This document shows, piece by piece, positions 5,760-8,353 of a stretch of DNA of 8,353 nucleotides (its first letter is position 1; every line of letters starts with the position of its first letter). Below the pieces are notes generated by a model, which made no database searches, was not told the origin of the DNA, and saw only the letters and a list, made by a program, of their open reading frames with translations. A program made the translations under genes and the position numbers. The DNA comes from an uncultured Oscillospiraceae bacterium (GTDB taxonomy: Bacteria; Bacillota; Clostridia; Oscillospirales; Oscillospiraceae), in contig CAUFAM010000036.1 in the NCBI GenBank assembly GCA_959022875.1, positions 1-8,353 on the forward strand, given 5' to 3'.

Positions 5760-7052
5760 ACCAAGTATCAGATCCAGGGGGGCAAGCCCCTGCATGGAAC
5801 CGTACACATCAGCGGCGCGAAGAACGCGGCGGTGGCCATTATTCCCGCCGCCCTGCTGGTGGACGGTGTGTGCCGTATTGAGAATATTCCACAGATTAGT
5901 GATGTGACCTTAATCCTCCAGATCCTCCAGGAGCTGGGGGCGGACGTGCGCACCGTAAACCGCACCACCGTGGACGTGGACTGTTCCCGTGTCCGCAACC
6001 GCCAGGTTCCTTATGACCTGGCCCGGAAGATCCGGGCCAGCTACTACCTGGTGGGAGCCCTGCTGGGCCGGTTTGGCTGGGCGGAGGTTCCCCTGCCCGG
6101 AGGCTGCGATTTGGGCGGACGGCCCATTGACCAGCACATCAAGGGATTTGTTGCCATGGGCGCCGAAGTGGATGTGCGCAACGGCCTGATCTACGCCCGG
6201 GTACCCGACGGCGGCCGCCTGGCCGGAGGTCAGATTTATCTGGACATGGTGTCTGTGGGTGCCACGATGAACATTATGCTGGCCGGCGTGCTGGCCAGCG
6301 GCATGACCATCATTGAAAACGCCGCTAAGGAGCCCCACATTGTGGATCTGGCCAACTTCCTCAATTCCATGGGAGCCAACATCATGGGTGCGGGCACCGA
6401 CGTCATTAAGATCCGGGGGGTAGAGAAGCTCCAGGGGGGCACCTACTCCATCATTCCCGACCAGATCGAGGCGGGCACCTATATGGCTGCCGTCTCCGCT
6501 GCCGGAGGCGAGCTGCTTATTAAAAATGTCATTCCCAAGCACCTGGACTGCATCACCGCCAAGCTGGTGGAGATGGGGGTGGATGTGGAGGAGCAGGACG
6601 ACGCCGTCCTGGTTCGCCGCAATGGCCCCCTCAACCGGGTGAATGTGAAGACCATGCCCTATCCCGGTTTTCCCACCGACATGCAGCCCCAGATTGCGGC
6701 GGTGCTGTGTCTGGCCCGGGGAACCAGCGTGCTTACCGAGGGCGTGTGGGACAACCGCTACCGCTATGTGGACGAGTTCCGGCGTATGGGCGCACGGATC
6801 CAGGTAGACGGCAAGGTGGCTGTGATTGAAGGGGTTGAGGCCCTGACCGGAGCCCCGGTGCACGCCTGTGACCTGCGGGCGGGAGCCGCCATGGTCATTG
6901 CCGGCCTGGCTGCCCAGGGAATTACCGAGATTGACGGCATTCACCACATTGAACGGGGCTATGAGACCCTGGTGGAAAAGCTGGCTTCGGTGGGCGCGGA
7001 CATCCGCACCGTCTTTGTCCCCGATGAGGACAACCAGAGCCAGGTGGGCTGA
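5757..7052 (+). CDS. murA: UDP-N-acetylglucosamine 1-carboxyvinyltransferase (MurA)
   Basis: MurA transfers enolpyruvate from phosphoenolpyruvate to UDP-N-acetylglucosamine in the cytoplasm, the first committed step of peptidoglycan synthesis. With the TTG start it has 431 residues, normal for the EPSP synthase-fold family. SGAKNA places Lys22 and Asn23 exactly where E. coli MurA has them. The mobile loop LPGGCDLGGRPID (113-125) carries Cys117, equivalent to E. coli Cys115, the residue alkylated by fosfomycin; with Cys rather than Asp, sensitivity is expected. VSVGAT (165-170), IIENAAKEP (185-193), PDQIEAGTY (234-242) and FPTDMQ (305-310), with Asp308 as the likely catalytic acid, are all intact, as is DLRAGAAMV near the end. 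It has its own promoter, a long structured leader and a strong terminator. Many Firmicutes carry two MurA paralogues; I cannot say which this is. An alternative start is GTG at 5748, three codons earlier. Confidence 0.97.
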   Translation: MTKYQIQGGKPLHGTVHISGAKNAAVAIIPAALLVDGVCRIENIPQISDVTLILQILQELGADVRTVNRTTVDVDCSRVRNRQVPYDLARKIRASYYLVGALLGRFGWAEVPLPGGCDLGGRPIDQHIKGFVAMGAEVDVRNGLIYARVPDGGRLAGGQIYLDMVSVGATMNIMLAGVLASGMTIIENAAKEPHIVDLANFLNSMGANIMGAGTDVIKIRGVEKLQGGTYSIIPDQIEAGTYMAAVSAAGGELLIKNVIPKHLDCITAKLVEMGVDVEEQDDAVLVRRNGPLNRVNVKTMPYPGFPTDMQPQIAAVLCLARGTSVLTEGVWDNRYRYVDEFRRMGARIQVDGKVAVIEGVEALTGAPVHACDLRAGAAMVIAGLAAQGITEIDGIHHIERGYETLVEKLASVGADIRTVFVPDEDNQSQVG

Positions 7053-7066
7053 ATCTGAACTTATTT

Positions 7067-7097
7067 TTTCGCCGCCCGCCGGGCGGCGAAATTTTTT
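7067..7097 (+). terminator. Strong intrinsic terminator between murA and walJ
   Basis: TTTCGCCGCCC (7067-7077) and its perfect complement GGGCGGCGAAA (7081-7091) form an 11-bp stem with a GCC loop, followed directly by six T (7092-7097). A T run also precedes the stem. It lies 14 bases after the murA stop and ends only 18 bases before the walJ start. Confidence 0.93.
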
Positions 7098-7103
7098 AAG
7101 AAC

Positions 7104-7118
7104 GGGGGAATCTTTTTG
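7104..7118 (+). promoter_or_regulatory. Ribosome binding site for the TTG start of walJ
   Basis: GGGGGA (7104-7109) lies about seven bases before TTG at 7116. No ATG or GTG lies nearby in the frame, and the conserved LASGSSGN motif begins six codons after this TTG. Confidence 0.7.
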
Positions 7119-7946
7119 CTGACCTTTACCACCCTGGCCAGCGGCTCCAGCGGAAACGCGGCCCTGGTGTCCAGCGGCAATACCCATATTCTGCTGGATG
7201 CGGGCATCTCCGCCCGGCGCATTACCCTGGGACTGCGGGCGCTTGGGGTGGAGCCGGAGCAGCTGCGGGCTATTTTGATCACCCACGAGCACCACGACCA
7301 TGTCAGCGGGCTGGGCGTGCTGACCAAAAAGCGTCCCATTCCCATTCTGGCTACCCCGGCCACCTGCCGATGCCTGGGGGAGAAGGTTCCGGGCCTTGCC
7401 CCGCTGCTGCGGGAGCAGGAGGCGGGAACCGGCGTGCAGCTGGGGGAACTGTGGGTGGAGTCCTTCCCCACCCCACACGATGCCGCGGGCAGCGTGGGCT
7501 ACTCCATCTCCGGCGACGGGGGCAGGATGGTACTGTGCACCGACCTGGGCTATGTGACTCCGGAGGTCAAAAACGCGGTACAGGGCTGTGACCTGCTGGT
7601 ATGCGAGACCAACCACGATGAGGACTGGCTGCGCTCGGGCCCCTACCCCTATTCCCTGAAGCAGCGGGTGCTGGGAGACCGGGGGCACCTGTCCAATGAG
7701 GCGGGGGCTGAGCTGGCCGCCCTGGCTGTGTCTGCCGGAACCCGGACGGTGATTTTGGCCCACCTGTCCCAGGAGAACAATACCCCTGCCCACGCCCGGG
7801 CGGCGGTGTGCCGCCGGCTGGCGGCCATGGGGTGCGACCCGGAGCGGGACATCTCCCTTACGGTGGCGCCCAGAGGAGAAAATGGCCCCGTCTTCCGTGT
7901 GGGAGCGGAAGCGGACGGCCTTTGCAGGGAGGCTGCGGTATGCTGA
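7116..7946 (+). CDS. walJ: WalJ/YycJ-type metallo-beta-lactamase-fold hydrolase
   Basis: This cytoplasmic metallo-hydrolase of the YycJ/WalJ family has 276 residues, close to the Bacillus protein. The N-terminus FTTLASGSSGNA (4-15) is the family hallmark. The metal site is THEHHDH (56-62): His57, His59, Asp61 and His62. His121 in PTPHDAAGS, Asp143 in CTDLGY and His216 in HLSQENN supply further likely ligands. GHLSN (190-194) is also typical. In Bacillus, walJ closes the walRK cell-wall two-component operon upstream of rlmH. It has been linked to cell-wall and replication coordination, and a nuclease activity has been proposed; I see nothing that fixes the substrate. It starts 18 bases after a strong terminator with no obvious promoter, and it overlaps rlmH by seven bases (ATGCTGA). 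The fold and family are clear; the physiological role is uncertain. Confidence 0.92.
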   Translation: MLTFTTLASGSSGNAALVSSGNTHILLDAGISARRITLGLRALGVEPEQLRAILITHEHHDHVSGLGVLTKKRPIPILATPATCRCLGEKVPGLAPLLREQEAGTGVQLGELWVESFPTPHDAAGSVGYSISGDGGRMVLCTDLGYVTPEVKNAVQGCDLLVCETNHDEDWLRSGPYPYSLKQRVLGDRGHLSNEAGAELAALAVSAGTRTVILAHLSQENNTPAHARAAVCRRLAAMGCDPERDISLTVAPRGENGPVFRVGAEADGLCREAAVC

Positions 7947-8353
7947 GTGTCTATCTCATTTGTGTGGGCAAGCTGAAAGAAAAATTTTATCTGGAGGCCT
8001 GTGGGGAGTACATCAAGCGCCTGGGAGCCTACTGCAAGCTTACCCTGGTGGAGCTGCCCGAGGAGCGCCTGCCCCAGAATCCCTCCCGGGCCCAGATCGA
8101 GCAGGCCCTGGAGAAGGAGAGCCAGGCCATCCGGGCCAAGCTGCCCCCCAGCACCAGCCTGGTGTGCCTGTGTGTGGAAGGGAAACTTCGCTCCAGTGAG
8201 GAGCTGGCCGGGATGTTCCGGGACTGGGAGGGCGGCTCGGCCAAGCATTTGGCCTTTGTCATCGGCGGCTCCTATGGCCTGGCCCCGTCCTTAAAGGCGG
8301 AGGCCTGGGTCAAGCTGTCCATGTCTCCCATGACCTTCCCCCACCATCTGGCC
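7940..8353 (+). CDS. rlmH: 23S rRNA (pseudouridine1915-N3)-methyltransferase RlmH, 3' end cut by window edge
   Basis: RlmH is a SPOUT-class S-adenosylmethionine methyltransferase that methylates pseudouridine 1915 in helix 69 of 23S rRNA, probably on assembled 70S ribosomes. I translated 138 codons of a family usually about 159 long, so roughly the last 20 residues are missing. The N-terminus is LICVGKLKEKFY (6-17), with IKRL soon after. The knot region FVIGGSYGL (106-114), which forms the cofactor site, is present, and the visible sequence ends at KLSMSPMTFPHHLA, normally followed by the RV(I/M)L..QIYRA tail. The ATG at 7940 lies within walJ's last codons, with AGGGAGG (7926-7932) seven bases upstream, so the two genes are probably co-transcribed and translationally coupled. 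The walJ-rlmH pairing is conserved in Firmicutes, sometimes with htrA between; htrA is absent here. Confidence 0.96.
   Translation, partial: MLSVYLICVGKLKEKFYLEACGEYIKRLGAYCKLTLVELPEERLPQNPSRAQIEQALEKESQAIRAKLPPSTSLVCLCVEGKLRSSEELAGMFRDWEGGSAKHLAFVIGGSYGLAPSLKAEAWVKLSMSPMTFPHHLA

Noticed and set aside
5910..7793. Minus-strand open frame of 627 codons spanning murA, its terminator and walJ
   Set aside because: It crosses two well-supported genes and a strong terminator, has no recognisable domain, and is of shadow-type composition. Its length reflects the high GC content.
7940..8353. rlmH as an attachment site for an SCC-like element
   Set aside because: In staphylococci SCC elements insert at the 3' end of rlmH, but that end lies outside this window and no recombinase or flanking repeat is visible.
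1..8353. Possible new defence or mobile system
   Set aside because: All seven genes belong to known core families, with no integrase, transposase, repeat array, toxin-antitoxin pair or compositional break in the window.

Overview
The window carries seven protein genes, two of them cut by the window edges. The GC-rich coding sequence, the T-box riboswitch, the strong AGGAGG-type ribosome binding sites, the frequent TTG starts and the walJ-rlmH gene pair point to a Gram-positive Firmicute. A GC-rich clostridial lineage such as Oscillospiraceae is my best guess, made from general impression and not from any search.

Minus strand, 1-4167: a branched-chain amino acid operon read leftwards. A near-consensus promoter (TTGACA, 17 bp, TATGAT) leads into a T-box leader of about 270 nt. 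The leader's specifier reads most plausibly as CUC (leucine), and it ends in an intrinsic terminator just before the first gene. The gene order is acetolactate synthase large subunit (a divergent copy), ilvN regulatory subunit, then a second and more canonical large subunit. The last gene starts at a TTG that overlaps the ilvN stop and runs off the left edge a few residues before its expected end.

Plus strand, 4207-5580: hemW, a radical SAM enzyme or heme chaperone, is transcribed divergently from the ilv operon. It has its own extended -10 promoter and a probable terminator.

Plus strand, 5609-8353: murA (first step of peptidoglycan precursor synthesis) has its own promoter and a 5' leader of about 110 nt containing a perfect 7-bp inverted repeat. 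A very strong intrinsic terminator follows murA. Only 18 nt later begins walJ (a YycJ-type metallo-beta-lactamase-fold protein), which overlaps rlmH (23S rRNA methyltransferase). rlmH runs off the right edge.

I see no mobile element, CRISPR array, tRNA, rRNA or recognisably new defence system. Most of the window is core metabolism. The points worth a second look are the paired, unequal acetolactate synthase large subunits under one leucine T-box, the murA leader hairpin, and the terminator placed directly in front of walJ-rlmH.
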